From the NCBI GenBank assembly GCA_022885665.1, contig JAGQDJ010000026.1:62001-126000 (forward strand): 64,000 bases of DNA. The letters are read 5' to 3'. This stretch comes from Triops longicaudatus (taxonomy: Eukaryota > Arthropoda > Branchiopoda > Notostraca > Triopsidae). Shown in pieces: positions 63,374 through 64,000 of this stretch. The translations under genes and the position numbers were made by a program. Under the pieces are notes generated by a model. The model had not been told where the DNA came from. It made no database searches and saw nothing but the letters and a program-made list of their open reading frames with translations. How positions within the stretch are numbered: the first letter of the stretch is position 1; each line of letters begins with the position of its first letter.

Positions 63374-64000
63374 GTACTCGAAGGGCGTTTTTGGAAAAAA
63401 GCTGTGTAATTACGGCAATCTTAATTTTAGTTACAAATTCAGGACAATCCGAAATATACCCAGATTGGATACATTTTCAAAGTGCCTTATACCACTCCAT
63501 GTACCTAAATGTGAAGTTGTCTAAACGTCATTAGAGAATATTTCAGATGAATGAGTTTGATACTCCGGCTTGACTTCTTGACGTGTTATAAGTTTAACCT
63601 CGAAGTTGAAAATACACGACTTTAACCAATGGTAATTGAATTGCAAAATCATTCAATTGAATTGCAATTTTACTTTGTCACAACAATCAACTGCTTAAAA
63701 TGAAAATCTTTAAACACTCTGAATAGACTACTCCAATTTTACACTCATTCAGCATGTCTCTGTAAACTAGCACTCGAATTCTCGTACCTTCGTCTGACTT
63801 TGTTCTCCGGGGTTTGTCAAACATATGTAATTTTGCGGTACTGATTAACACTTCCCTAGGTTTACCAACCCGTAAAAAGTCACTCAATTAAACTTTTTTT
63901 TTCGAGGTAACTTTTTTTTTTAAATATATCACGCAGAATTTTTGCTAAGCATTAGCATACCGAAATGTTTTTCACAGCACTTTCGTTAGTTCGATTTTTC
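63374..64000. other. 3' flank of ACE to window end
   Basis: This AT-rich stretch contains the ACE 3' UTR. No canonical AATAAA was found nearby; ATTAAA variants occur, for example near 63887. No further gene is visible before the window ends. Confidence 0.4.

Noticed and set aside
1..64000. CRISPR arrays, bacterial operons, integrases or phage genes
   Set aside because: No regularly spaced direct repeats and no prokaryotic gene structure; all genes are spliced.

Overview
The window is nuclear DNA of a small-intron animal. Every protein-coding gene is split by GT-AG introns, mostly 50-80 bases long, with T-rich acceptors, at a modest AT bias. The gene set is metazoan: ZYG11, ALKBH7, NCKAP1, MZT1, MESD, an SLC22 transporter, AGAP, SLC45, an NK-like homeobox gene and a peptidyl-dipeptidase of the ACE family. 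The homeodomain looks like the invertebrate-only Bari type, and the SLC45 and MULE-like proteins resemble arthropod ones. My best guess is an arthropod, perhaps a crustacean or chelicerate; this is inference and the species cannot be fixed from the sequence. There is no bacterial or phage content.

Layout, left to right. 0-1.2 kb (+): 3' part of a FAR1/MULE-transposase-like gene, cut by the window edge. 1.6-5.9 kb (-): ZYG11 substrate receptor, 9 exons. 6.8-7.8 kb (+): mitochondrial ALKBH7, 5 exons. 8.0-12.8 kb (-): NCKAP1/Hem, 21 exons. 13.6-13.8 kb (+): MZT1. 13.9-14.7 kb (-): MESD/boca. 15.7-16.5 kb (+): a small protein with two PAN/apple-like modules. 16.9-20.8 kb (+): an SLC22-type transporter with 9 exons, flanked on both sides by decayed partial copies. 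21.2-44.7 kb (-): AGAP (centaurin gamma), with two alternative first exons about 16 kb apart and a huge, nearly empty first intron. 46.1-50.4 kb (-): SLC45-type sugar/proton transporter, 9 exons. 51.6-53.3 kb (-): homeobox gene, 3 exons. 53.3-60.3 kb: 7 kb gene-poor region. 60.3-63.4 kb (+): membrane-anchored single-domain ACE, 13 exons.

The first 15 kb are tightly packed, with alternating convergent ends (104 and 212 bp apart) and divergent starts (about 0.7-1.0 kb apart) that probably share promoters. From 24 kb onward the DNA is far looser: long introns and intergenic stretches hold relics of small transposons and tRNA-derived sequences. The genes do not form one pathway. NCKAP1 (WAVE complex) and AGAP (Arf GAP) both act on actin and membrane dynamics, but nothing suggests they are linked by design.

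All exon models were built by hand from splice sites and remembered family architecture. Each gene reported as complete has exon lengths that sum to a whole reading frame. Nothing in the window amounts to a clearly new biological system. The most interesting points are the alternative AGAP N-termini, an in-frame stop-free 84-base intron inside the homeobox, the SLC22 birth-and-death cluster, and the possibly domesticated MULE-like gene.
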